A DNA stretch of 64,000 nt from Streptomyces asoensis (GTDB taxonomy: Bacteria > Actinomycetota > Actinomycetes > Streptomycetales > Streptomycetaceae). The notes beneath the pieces are model-generated. The model was given only the letters and a program-made list of their open reading frames with translations, ran no database searches and was not told the origin of the DNA. The position numbers and the translations under genes are program-made. How positions within the stretch are numbered: position 1 is the first letter of the stretch; each line of letters starts with the position of its first letter. The DNA lies in contig NZ_CP049838.1 of NCBI RefSeq assembly GCF_013085465.1, forward strand, positions 3,968,001 through 4,032,000, in the 5' to 3' direction. Below, piece after piece: positions 16,029 to 24,093 of the stretch.

Positions 16029-17971
16029 GGGACGGGGTCGGCGGTTTCGTCCATCGGCGCGTCCGCAGGTTCGCGATCACCACGGCGGTCGTCGCCGTGC
16101 TGGCCGGGACGAACGCGCCGTGGCTCTACCGCGTCGGGACGGAGAAATACCACGACTACGCGATCAACAGGCCCGCGTACAAGGCCGTCAACGGCCACTG
16201 GCAGATCGTCGAGTTCCCGGAGGAGTACCGCCAGGACACCATCCACGCGGTGCTCCTGCACACCGGGAAGGTGCTGCTGGTCGCCGGCTCCGGCAACAAC
16301 CAGGACAACTTCGACGCCAAGCGGTTCGACACCCGGATCTGGGACCCGGCGCGGGGCACGATCAAGAAGGTGCCCACGCCCAACGACCTGTTCTGCACCG
16401 GCCACACCCAGCTCGGCGACGGTTCCGTCCTGATCGCGGGCGGCACCAAGCGGTACGAGAAGCTCAGGGGTGACGTCACCAGGGCCGGCGGCCTGATGAT
16501 CGTCCACAACGAGAATCCGGACAAGCCGATCACCCTGCCCGCGGGCACCCGGTTCACCGGGCGGGAGAACGGCAGGACGTTCGTCTCCAGGGACCCGGTG
16601 CTCGTGCCGCGCGCGACGAAGGTCTTCGACCGGCGGACCGGGAAGTTCCTGCGCAACGATCCGGGGCTGGGGCGTATCTACGTCGAGGCGCGGAAGTCGG
16701 GGGCGAGGTACGAGACCGGGACCCAGGACAACTACCGGATCCGGGGGCTGGGCGGCGTCGACGGGCGCAATACCTACGGCATCGCGCAGAAGCTCGCCCT
16801 GGACAAGAAGGACTTCCAGGGGATCAGGGACGCGTACGAGTTCGATCCGGTCGCCGAGAAGTACCTCAAGGTCGATCCGATGAACGAGGCCCGCTGGTAT
16901 CCGACGCTCACCACCCTGGGCGACGGAAGGATCCTCGGTGTCTCGGGACTCGACGACATCGGACAGTTGGTGCCGGGCAGGAACGAGGTGTTCGACCCGG
17001 CCACGGGGAAGTGGACGTACACGAGGAAGCAGCGGCAGTTCCCCACGTATCCCGCGCTGTTCCTGACGCAGGACGGAAAGATCTTCTACTCCGGGTCCAA
17101 CGCGGGGTACGGGCCCGCGGACGTGGGCCGCGATCCCGGTATCTGGGACGTGGCCGGCAACGGGTTCACCGAACTGCCGGGGCTGAGCGATCCGGACCTG
17201 ATGGAGACCTCGGCGACCGTGCTGCTGCCGCCCGCGCAGGACGAGCGGTACATGGTGATCGGCGGGGGCGGCGTCGGTGAGTCGCCCCGGGCCAGCGCGC
17301 GGACGCGGCTCGTGGATCTGCTCGACGAGAGCCCGCGCTTCGTGGACGGCCCCGCCCTGGCGAAGGGAACGCGGTATCCGCAGGTTTCCGTGCTGCCCGA
17401 CGACAGCGTTCTGGTGTCGGGCGGCTCGCGGGACTACCGGGGGCGGGGGAACTCCGACATTCTCCAGGCCCGGCTCTACCACCCGGAGAGCAACACCTTC
17501 GAGCGGGTCGCCGACCCGCTCGTGGGGCGCAACTACCATTCCGGCTCGTTGCTCCTGCCCGACGGCCGGGTGATGTTCTTCGGCTCCGACCCGCTGTACG
17601 AGGACGCGGCGAACACGAAGCCGGGGAAGTTCGAGCAGCGGATCGAGATCTACACACCGCCGTATGTGTACCGGGGGGAACGGCCGAGGCTTTCGGGCGG
17701 ACCGAAGAGCATCGCCCGGGGCGCTTCGGGGACGTTCGTCTCCCCGGACGCGGCCGCCGTCCGCAAGGTACGGCTCGTCCGCCCGAGCGCGTCCACCCAT
17801 GTGACGGACGTGGACCAGCGGTCGATCGCGCTGGACTTCGCCGTGGCGGGGGACAGGGTGCGGGTCACCGTGCCGGGAAACCGGAATCTGGTGCCGAGCG
17901 GCTGGTACATGCTGTTCGTCGTCGACGGCCGGGGGGTGCCGAGCGAGGCGCGGTGGGTGAAGGTGCCTTGA
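16025..17971 (+). CDS. glxA: Galactose-oxidase-like copper radical oxidase GlxA
   Basis: 648 aa from GTG 16025, coupled to cslA. An N-terminal TM anchor (FAITTAVVAVLAGTNAPWLY) is followed by a kelch-type propeller with FCTGHTQLGDGSVLIAGGT, ARWYPTLTTLGDGRILGVSG and YHSGSLLLPDGRVMFFGSDP, and a C-terminal DUF1929-type domain (STHVTDVDQRSIALDF). In GlxA a Cys-Tyr cross-link and two His bind the single copper. It oxidises a terminal group of the CslA-made glycan and is required for glycan deposition at hyphal tips. It is convergent with the GH6 gene, with stop codons 51 bp apart. Confidence 0.92.
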   Translation: MRDGVGGFVHRRVRRFAITTAVVAVLAGTNAPWLYRVGTEKYHDYAINRPAYKAVNGHWQIVEFPEEYRQDTIHAVLLHTGKVLLVAGSGNNQDNFDAKRFDTRIWDPARGTIKKVPTPNDLFCTGHTQLGDGSVLIAGGTKRYEKLRGDVTRAGGLMIVHNENPDKPITLPAGTRFTGRENGRTFVSRDPVLVPRATKVFDRRTGKFLRNDPGLGRIYVEARKSGARYETGTQDNYRIRGLGGVDGRNTYGIAQKLALDKKDFQGIRDAYEFDPVAEKYLKVDPMNEARWYPTLTTLGDGRILGVSGLDDIGQLVPGRNEVFDPATGKWTYTRKQRQFPTYPALFLTQDGKIFYSGSNAGYGPADVGRDPGIWDVAGNGFTELPGLSDPDLMETSATVLLPPAQDERYMVIGGGGVGESPRASARTRLVDLLDESPRFVDGPALAKGTRYPQVSVLPDDSVLVSGGSRDYRGRGNSDILQARLYHPESNTFERVADPLVGRNYHSGSLLLPDGRVMFFGSDPLYEDAANTKPGKFEQRIEIYTPPYVYRGERPRLSGGPKSIARGASGTFVSPDAAAVRKVRLVRPSASTHVTDVDQRSIALDFAVAGDRVRVTVPGNRNLVPSGWYMLFVVDGRGVPSEARWVKVP

Positions 17972-18022
17972 GGGCCGCGGGCCGGGCCCCGGATCGCTCG
18001 TCCGTCCGCGGGCCCCGGTCGC

Positions 18023-19057
18023 TCATCCGTCCGCGAGTCGCAGGGCGTACTCCGGCCACCACTCCCCCGCCTTCGGGCCGCCCTTGCACTCGCCGTCGGA
18101 CTCGCCCGGGCGTTTCACCCACAGGTAGGCGTCGACCAGGGGATCCGTCGTGGTGGTGGTCGGGGGTGCCCCCAGGGAGCGGCCCGGGGGGTTGCACCAG
18201 CGCTCCGCCGGGTCGCCCTCCTCGTACGGGCCGTTGCCGTTGCGGCTGGTGTCGATGACGAAGTGCTTGTCGCCGGTCCTCGCGGAGAGCTGCCTGCCGT
18301 ACTCGACGGAGTCCGGTGTGGAGTAGAAGTTGGAGACGTTGACCGCGAAGCCGTCGGCCCTGTCCAGGCCCGCGCGCCGGAGCGGCTGGAAGATCTGGTC
18401 GGGCCGGCCCCAGCCGGCGTTGCCCGCGTCCAGGTAGACCTTCGTGTTCTCCAGGGCCTTCAGGGCGGTGACCGCGTCGTCGAGGAGGTCGTAGCGCTCC
18501 TCGTGGAACTCCTGCGGGGTGCAGCCGTCGACCAGGTGGAGCAGGGCATCGGGTTCGAGGACGACGACCGCCGGGCGGTCGGCGATGCCTCGGGCCACCG
18601 CGGCGATCCAGGCCCGATAGGCGGCGCCGTCCGCCGCACCGCCCCCGGAGTACTGACCGCAGTCGCGGTGCGGGATGTTGTAGAGGACGAGAAGCGGGGT
18701 GCGGCCCGCCCGGTCGGCGGCCTCGGTGAAGCCCCGGGCCTCCTCCTCCGGGTGCTCCGGGCCGAGCCACTGACCGGTGGGCTGCCCGGCGATCTCGCGG
18801 ATCGCGGCGGCCTCGTCCGTCTTGCCCGCCCGCTCGTACGCCGCCACCTGGCGGGCCGCCGAGCCGTCCGGGTCGACCCAGAACGGGCCGGTCTGCCCGG
18901 GCTGTCGGGTGACACCGGCCCGCCCGCTCGTGGGCCTGTCGGCCGTGTCGTCACCGCCGCCCGAGGAGCAGCCCGCGAGCGCCGGCACCGCGAACAGCAC
19001 CACCGCGGACAGCAGTACCGCGCCCGGCAGGGACGCGGTCCCCCTCCTGACGTACAT
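18023..19057 (-). CDS. cslZ: GH6 family endoglucanase lipoprotein (CslZ-like)
   Basis: 344 aa with a lipoprotein signal (LFAVPALAGC). The GH6 catalytic domain shows NIPHRDCGQYSGGG (catalytic Asp/Cys region), VVVLEPDALLHLVDGC (acid Asp) and a C-terminal WVKRPGESDGECKGG with the invariant Asp/Glu. GH6 enzymes hydrolyse beta-1,4-glucan with inversion. Anchored outside the membrane beside CslA/GlxA, it probably trims the tip glycan. GTG/ATG choice: ATG 19057 with GGGGGA. An imperfect 24-bp direct repeat spans its stop region (about 17985-18035). Confidence 0.88.
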   Translation of the reverse strand: MYVRRGTASLPGAVLLSAVVLFAVPALAGCSSGGGDDTADRPTSGRAGVTRQPGQTGPFWVDPDGSAARQVAAYERAGKTDEAAAIREIAGQPTGQWLGPEHPEEEARGFTEAADRAGRTPLLVLYNIPHRDCGQYSGGGAADGAAYRAWIAAVARGIADRPAVVVLEPDALLHLVDGCTPQEFHEERYDLLDDAVTALKALENTKVYLDAGNAGWGRPDQIFQPLRRAGLDRADGFAVNVSNFYSTPDSVEYGRQLSARTGDKHFVIDTSRNGNGPYEEGDPAERWCNPPGRSLGAPPTTTTTDPLVDAYLWVKRPGESDGECKGGPKAGEWWPEYALRLADG

Positions 19058-19297
19058 TCACATCCCCCTTGGGCGAACGGAATTGAACCGTCTGTCCCGG
19101 AACTCCCCTTGCTCAATCCTGACATAGGACCCGCACTGCCCACGAGAGTGCCGAAAAACGGTCACCAGCGTCGTCCACGGGGTAGGTGAACCTCACAGCC
19201 TCCCGCGCCGGTCGCCGGGCTACTCCCGCAGCCCGGGCACGCGCGGTCGAGGACCGGCCCGGTCGGCGGTTTCGGGGGAGCGGGCCGTCGACCGGGC

Positions 19298-19357
19298 CAG
19301 GTGACGTCGAATCAGGTGACGTCGGGCCAGGTCACGTCGGGCCAGATCACGTCGAGT
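19298..19357. repeat. Four tandem 15-bp repeats ending at the sortase stop codon
   Basis: The unit CAGGTGACGTCGAAT is repeated four times with drift (CAGGTGACGTCGGGC, CAGGTCACGTCGGGC, CAGATCACGTCGAGT). It lies in the otherwise gene-free 299-bp gap downstream of the class F sortase and upstream of the GH6 gene start. Each unit has a GACGTC-like core. No function assigned. Confidence 0.7.
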
Positions 19358-20016
19358 CAGACGCCCGTGCCCGTCAGATACGCCGACACGATCACGTTCG
19401 CCGTGTAGCTGCGGCTCACCCGGTCGAAGGTGCCGCCGCAGGTGATCAGCCGCAGTTCGGCGCGGTCCGGCTGCCGGGGGCCGTAGACCTGGCGGGCGTC
19501 GAAGCGGTCGCGCTGGACCACCTCGACGTCGTCGACGGTGAACTCGGCGACCTTCCCGTCGTCGCGGACCACCCGTACCGTCTCGCCGGCCTTGAGCGTG
19601 CTGAGCTTGTAGAAGACGGCGGGCCTGGTCTCGGTGTCGACATGCCCGACCAGCAGGGCCGTGCCGCGGGCGCCGGGTTTCGCGCCGTCGGCGTACCAGC
19701 CGACGACGCCCGCCTGGTCGAAGGGCGGCGGGTCGACGCCCCCCTCGGTGTCCAGCCCGCGGGCGACGACCGGGGCCTGCACGCCCAGGTCGGGGATGTC
19801 GATGCGTTGCGGCAGCGCCTGCCCCAACGGCTTGACGGCGGGCGGGAGTTCGGCGTCCGGCGGGCGGCCCACCGCGGCCATGTCACCGGTGGCCGGGGCG
19901 GAAATGCCGTGCCGTACGTCGGTCACCTCGCGCCCCCACAGCCACAGCCCGAGCAGCAGCACCGCCCAGGCCAGGCCGGTGAGGAAGCGGCCGGAAGAGC
20001 GTTCGCGGTCGGACAT
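19357..20016 (-). CDS. Class F sortase
   Basis: 219 aa. An N-terminal TM anchor (FLTGLAWAVLLLGLWLWG) is followed by a sortase domain with RIDIPDLGVQAPVV, the catalytic His in LLVGHVDT, the Cys in LRLITCGG and the Arg in FDRVSRSY. Sortases cleave sorting signals and join surface proteins to peptidoglycan. I prefer the ATG at 20016; a TTG at 20022 would overlap the upstream gene. It is the second gene after the secreted repeat protein (20019), whose stop almost touches it, so the two are cotranscribed. The pair recurs in Streptomyces. Confidence 0.85.
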   Translation of the reverse strand: MSDRERSSGRFLTGLAWAVLLLGLWLWGREVTDVRHGISAPATGDMAAVGRPPDAELPPAVKPLGQALPQRIDIPDLGVQAPVVARGLDTEGGVDPPPFDQAGVVGWYADGAKPGARGTALLVGHVDTETRPAVFYKLSTLKAGETVRVVRDDGKVAEFTVDDVEVVQRDRFDARQVYGPRQPDRAELRLITCGGTFDRVSRSYTANVIVSAYLTGTGV

Positions 20017-20018
20017 GC

Positions 20019-20669
20019 TCAATCCGCCCTGCGTCTCCGGTGCACCCCGCGGAACGCGACGGCGGCCGCGGCGACACCCGCGAGCACCATCCCGACGACC
20101 GTCTGCACGGTACCGGGACCATGGCCTTCCACCTGCGCCTCGTCGACGGCGGCGAGCGGGGCCAGCGGGGCGGTACCGCCGCCGCCGGCGCGCACCGGGG
20201 CGACGGGAGAGGCGGGCGTGGACGGCCCGTACGGCTCCGACGACTCGAAGTCCGACGACTCCGACCGTTCCGAGGACTCGGCGGACGACGAGGCGACGAC
20301 CTTGATATGGCCCTTCACCTTGAAGTCGACGCAGGTGATCTGTACGTCATAGGTGCCCGTCCCGATCGAGGAGCGGACCCGGGTGTCGCCGACGAGCGTG
20401 CCGGCCGCGCCGGCGAGCTGCGCGTCGGCGAGCTGCGCGTCGGCGAGCTGCGCGTCGGCGACGAAGGCGTCCGAGGCCGCGGTGGCCGTTCTGCCGCCGC
20501 AGCCGCTGACCTTCAGGGTGACCTCGGCGCCGGGTGCGGGCGTGGACGGCGTGATCGAGACGCTGCCGCCTTTGTCCCCGCTGCCTTCGCCCGAGGCGTA
20601 GGCCGTCGGGACGAGCACCGCGGCGACGACCGCGATCCCCGCACAGAGAGTGATTTTCATTGAACCCAT
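20019..20669 (-). CDS. Secreted, C-terminally membrane-anchored protein paired with sortase
   Basis: 216 aa, unrecognised. It has a signal peptide (MKITLCAGIAVVAAVLVPTA...), a beta-rich domain with two Cys (VSGCGGRT and VQITCVDFKVKGHIKV) and a Ser/Glu-rich linker. A Gly/Ala-rich tail and a TM helix (VGMVLAGVAAAAVAF) end in RRRRAD. There is no clear LPXTG, so it looks membrane-held. The start at 20669 (GGAGG 7 nt upstream) beats an internal ATG at 20660. An internal direct repeat gives three copies of ADAQL. Immediately upstream of the sortase. Confidence 0.75.
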   Translation of the reverse strand: MGSMKITLCAGIAVVAAVLVPTAYASGEGSGDKGGSVSITPSTPAPGAEVTLKVSGCGGRTATAASDAFVADAQLADAQLADAQLAGAAGTLVGDTRVRSSIGTGTYDVQITCVDFKVKGHIKVVASSSAESSERSESSDFESSEPYGPSTPASPVAPVRAGGGGTAPLAPLAAVDEAQVEGHGPGTVQTVVGMVLAGVAAAAVAFRGVHRRRRAD

Positions 20670-20773
20670 CGTGAACCTCCAGCTAGATGGAGACTCCCCC
20701 GCCGGGACGCGACGCGCATCCCCAGGCGGGGTATCACTGCTCCGTACGAGTGGCTCACGCCGTGTTACGGGTT

Positions 20774-21553
20774 TCAGATCCGGTCGACGAGATCCGCGAT
20801 CGAGTCCACGATCTTCGACGGGCGGTACGGGAAGTTCTCGACCTGCTCGGGCCGGGTCAGCCCGGTGAGCACCAGGAACGTCTGCATGCCGGCCTCCATG
20901 CCCGCGAGGACGTCGGTGTCCATGCGGTCGCCGATCATCGCGCTGTTCTCGGAGTGGGCGCCGATGGCGTTCAGACCGGTGCGCATCATCAGCGGGTTCG
21001 GCTTGCCCGCGAAGTACGGGTTCTTGCCGGTCGCCTTGGTGATCAGCGCGGCGACGGCTCCGGTGGCCGGGAGCGCGCCCTCGGCGGAGGGGCCGGTCTC
21101 GTCCGGGTTGGTGCAGATGAAACGGGCGCCGTCGTTGATGAGCCGGACGGCCTTCGTCATCGCCTCGAACGAGTAGGTGCGGGTCTCGCCGAGGACGACG
21201 TAGTCGGGCTCGTGGTCGGTGAGGATGTAGCCGATGTCGTGCAGCGCGGTGGTCAGACCGGCCTCGCCGATGACGTACGCCGTGCCCTCGGGGCGCTGGT
21301 CGTCCAGGAACTGGGCGGTGGCCAGCGCGGAGGTCCAGATGTTGTCGATCGGCACGTCCAGGCCCATGCGCCGCAGCCGGGCGTGCAGGTCGCGCGGGGT
21401 GTAGATCGAGTTGTTGGTCAGGACCAGGAACGGCTTGCCCGAATCGCGCAGCTTCTTCAGGAAGGCGTCGGCGCCGGGGATCGGGACGCCCTCGTGGATG
21501 AGCACACCGTCCATGTCGGTGAGCCACGACTCGATGGGCTTGCGGTCTGCCAT
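20774..21553 (-). CDS. HAD-IIA family phosphatase (NagD-like)
   Basis: 259 aa. HAD motif 1 is WLTDMDGVLIHEG, motif 2 LVLTNNS, the motif 3 lysine is in AGKPNPLMMR and motif 4 is MIGDRMDTDVLAGMEAG. The C2A cap (about residues 75-180) puts it in the NagD / p-nitrophenyl phosphatase group, which dephosphorylates sugar or nucleotide phosphates in the cytosol. Single gene with its own upstream gap. Physiological substrate unknown. Confidence 0.9.
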   Translation of the reverse strand: MADRKPIESWLTDMDGVLIHEGVPIPGADAFLKKLRDSGKPFLVLTNNSIYTPRDLHARLRRMGLDVPIDNIWTSALATAQFLDDQRPEGTAYVIGEAGLTTALHDIGYILTDHEPDYVVLGETRTYSFEAMTKAVRLINDGARFICTNPDETGPSAEGALPATGAVAALITKATGKNPYFAGKPNPLMMRTGLNAIGAHSENSAMIGDRMDTDVLAGMEAGMQTFLVLTGLTRPEQVENFPYRPSKIVDSIADLVDRI

Positions 21554-21719
21554 GTGCGGGATCTCCCTGCCGTACGCGAACGCGGGTACGCGGTGGCCGC
21601 GCCTGTACGCGGTGCTGCGCCTGCACGCGGTTGCTGCGTGCGCCCCAGCCTAAGCACAGGCCCGATCTTGAGGGAATGGCCGGTGGTGAGGCGTCCACCG
21701 GCTGGGATGCGGCCGCGGT

Positions 21720-22658
21720 TCAACGGCGTCGCCGGGCCAGCCTGCGAGCCACCAGCAGGACCGTCCCGGCGACGAGGAGACAGACGGTGGCGCCGACCAG
21801 AACGGCGGGTGAGGTGAGGCCGGTGCGGGCGAGCTCCTCGGCCTCGTCGGCGAAGGAGAGCCGGCCGGAGTCCGCGGCGGAGGCGTCCGGGGCGGGAGTG
21901 GGGGCGGAGGTGGCGGTGGCAGTGGCAGTGGCGGTGGCAGTGGCGGTGGCGGTGGCGGTGGCGGTGATGCTGGCGGTGGCGGTGGCGGCGTGTGTGGGAT
22001 CGGGGGTGGGGGCGGCCGGGTCGAGGCCGGTGGCGGTGTCGGGATCGGGGTCGGGGGCGGGGGCGGTGCCGGGGCCAGGGCCGGCCTCGACGGCGAATCG
22101 GTAGTCGTTCGACTGTCCGATCCAGTCACCGTCGTCACCGTGCCGCTGGACGACCGCCGCGTTGGCGGTGACGGCGTTGGGCGCGGTGTCCGAGGTGAGG
22201 GCGAGGCGCAGCTTGACGGTGAGGGTCCGACCGGGGCCCACGGTGAAACCGGGGAAGCCGTGCGCGCCCTCGGCCGCTCCCGTGGTGGGCCCGTCGGTGA
22301 AGGCTCCGACCAGTTCGTCCTCGTCGGTGGGTTCGAAGCGGACCGGGTGCGGTCGTCCGTCGGCGTAGAACTCCAGGCGGGCCTGGGACGGCTTCAGGGT
22401 GCGTCCGGTGTCGACCAGGACGACGACCGGGTGGATCCCGTCGCAGGTGAGGCGGGTGGTGTTGGTGAGGTCGAGATACCAGATGCCGTAACCGCCCCCG
22501 GCCCGGTAGGAAGCCGGGCCCCCGTGCAGCCGGGTGGTGAGGGGGAAGTTCGCGCCGTCGGGACCGGCGCAACTCGGGCCGGCCACCGCGTGGGCGGGCG
22601 CGGGGAGGAGGGCGGCGGCCACGGCGAGGCAGAGGGAGACAGGCGGGCACAGTCGCAT
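21720..22658 (-). CDS. LARTG-motif surface protein, sortase substrate
   Basis: 312 aa with signal peptide (MRLCPPVSLCLAVAAALLPA). An Ig-like beta domain (residues about 30-190) has two Cys, then comes a linker rich in Pro/Asp, then a pure Thr-Ala run of about 20 residues. The cell-wall sorting signal is LARTG, a TM helix (LVGATVCLLVAGTVLLVA) and RRLARRRR. LAxTG is the class E sortase motif in Streptomyces, and a class E sortase lies at 31526. The start is uncertain; ATG 22658 fits the signal peptide best. Function of the displayed domain unknown. Confidence 0.8.
   Translation of the reverse strand: MRLCPPVSLCLAVAAALLPAPAHAVAGPSCAGPDGANFPLTTRLHGGPASYRAGGGYGIWYLDLTNTTRLTCDGIHPVVVLVDTGRTLKPSQARLEFYADGRPHPVRFEPTDEDELVGAFTDGPTTGAAEGAHGFPGFTVGPGRTLTVKLRLALTSDTAPNAVTANAAVVQRHGDDGDWIGQSNDYRFAVEAGPGPGTAPAPDPDPDTATGLDPAAPTPDPTHAATATASITATATATATATATATATATSAPTPAPDASAADSGRLSFADEAEELARTGLTSPAVLVGATVCLLVAGTVLLVARRLARRRR
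21909..21990. repeat. Low-complexity GGTGGC/AGTGGC hexamer array encoding Thr-Ala
   Basis: About 80 bp made almost only of GGTGGC and AGTGGC hexamers on the plus strand, in frame within the surface protein gene, where it encodes a Thr-Ala linker. Hexamer gain or loss keeps the frame and would only change linker length. Confidence 0.8.
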
Positions 22659-22792
22659 GAACACGTGAGCCTGCACGACGGAGCGCACCAAGCAGGAACG
22701 GCACACCGCACGACCGTACGAATCCCCTCATTCGGCGCAGCCCCTGCCGACCGGCTTGGCGGTGGGCCCGGTGGTCGGCTTCAGTCCTCGGG

Positions 22793-24037
22793 TCAGCCGT
22801 CTCCTCGGCCGAAGACCGGTGCCAGCAGTAGTTGGGCCGCGCCCTCTGCGACGGCTCGGGCTCCGCCGGGGGCGAGGCGTACCGGTACGGGGCCCTCCCG
22901 TGAGCCCTCGCGGCGTGCGTGGGCGTCCAGGACGGCGGCGACTCCCCGTACGAACGGCTCCGGCGCGGCCGCGATCGTGCGGCCGCCCAGCAGCACGGCG
23001 TCGATGTCGAGCAGGCCGGCCAGGTTCGCAGCGCCCTCGCCGAGCACCCGCGCCGCCTCGGCCATGTCCCCCCGGCCGATGGCCGCCAGGCACAGCGCCT
23101 CGACGCAGCCCCGGTTGCCGCAGGGGCAGGGCGGCCCGTCCAACTGGATGACCTGGTGGCCGAACTCCCCCGCGCCGGTACGGGCCCCCCGGTGCACGGT
23201 CCCGCCGATCACCAGGCCGGCGCCCAGGCCCGTACCGAGGTGCAGACAGGCGAAGGAGCCGCGTTCGCCGCCGACGGCGAGGCCGAGCGCGGCGGCGTTG
23301 GTGTCCTTGTCGACGACCACCGGCACGCCGAGCCGCGCCGCCAGCACGTCCCGCAACGGGAACCCGTCCCACTCGGGAAAGCCGGTGACCCGGTGCAGCA
23401 CCCCGCGGGCATGGTCGAGAGGCCCGGGAAGCACCACCCCGACCCCGAGCAACGTGGACGCGACACCCCCGCCGCCGGACCCCCTGGCAGAGGCCTCGCC
23501 CTCGACGACCTGTGTCACCTCGCTCACCACCGCGCCCAGTACCGCCTCCGCCCCCGCGCCCAGCGACAGCGGGACGCATCGCTCGCCCACCACGCGCCCG
23601 TCGAGGTCGGCCAGGACCACCCGCAGCTCGTCCCGGTCGAGGTGGACGCCGATCGCGTGGCCGGCCTCGGGGACCAGTCGCAGGACCGTGCGTGGCTTGC
23701 CGCCGGTCGACGCGCGGTGGCCGGCCTCCGCCGCGAGCCCCTCCTCCCGCAGCCGGGCGGTGATCTTGCTGACCGCCTGCGGGGTGAGACCGGTGCGCTC
23801 GGCGAGCTCCAGCCGGCTGATGCCCTCCGGGCCGGCGGTGCGCAGCAGGTCGAGCACGAGCGCGGTGTTGTGGCTGCGCAGGGCGAGCAGGTTCACACCT
23901 GTCGTACGACCCGTCGGGCGGCCCGTCGTACGACCGGTCGTGCGGTCCGTCGTACGACCGGTCGTGCGGTCCGTCGTACGGCCTGTCGAGCGGCCCGTCG
24001 TGGGGTCCGGGCGGCCTCCGCCGTTCGTCCTGTTCAC
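22793..24037 (-). CDS. ROK family transcriptional regulator
   Basis: 414 aa from GTG 24037. After a Thr/Arg-rich repetitive leader (about 45 aa) comes a winged helix (NTALVLDLLRTAGPEGISRLELAERTGLTPQAVSKITARL). The ROK sugar-kinase-like domain has DKDTNAAALG, HLGTGLGAGLVIGG and the zinc motif CPCGNRGCVEAL. It may lack kinase activity and act as a sugar-sensing repressor. Divergent from the oxidoreductase gene at 24094; a 27-bp inverted repeat lies between the starts. Confidence 0.9.
   Translation of the reverse strand: MNRTNGGGRPDPTTGRSTGRTTDRTTGRTTDRTTGRTTGRPTGRTTGVNLLALRSHNTALVLDLLRTAGPEGISRLELAERTGLTPQAVSKITARLREEGLAAEAGHRASTGGKPRTVLRLVPEAGHAIGVHLDRDELRVVLADLDGRVVGERCVPLSLGAGAEAVLGAVVSEVTQVVEGEASARGSGGGGVASTLLGVGVVLPGPLDHARGVLHRVTGFPEWDGFPLRDVLAARLGVPVVVDKDTNAAALGLAVGGERGSFACLHLGTGLGAGLVIGGTVHRGARTGAGEFGHQVIQLDGPPCPCGNRGCVEALCLAAIGRGDMAEAARVLGEGAANLAGLLDIDAVLLGGRTIAAAPEPFVRGVAAVLDAHARREGSREGPVPVRLAPGGARAVAEGAAQLLLAPVFGRGDG
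23901..24002. repeat. Tandem GTACGACCGGTCGTGCGGTC repeats in the ROK gene leader
   Basis: A 24-bp unit occurs twice in full with flanking degenerate copies. In frame it encodes TTGRTTDR-type repeats at the ROK protein N-terminus. The unit itself contains the palindrome GTACGACCGGTCGT. Confidence 0.7.
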
Positions 24038-24060
24038 CCCGCCATTCTCTCCCGCGCTTG

Positions 24061-24087
24061 CACTTTAGCAACAGCGTTGCCAAAGTG
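24061..24087. promoter_or_regulatory. Operator between ROK regulator and oxidoreductase genes
   Basis: CACTTTAGCAAC (24061-24072) and GTTGCCAAAGTG (24076-24087) are inverted with 11 of 12 matches around AGC. The site sits 7 bp before the oxidoreductase ATG and 23 bp from the ROK start, the classic place for a repressor controlling both divergent genes. Confidence 0.7.
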
Positions 24088-24093
24088 GTCGGC

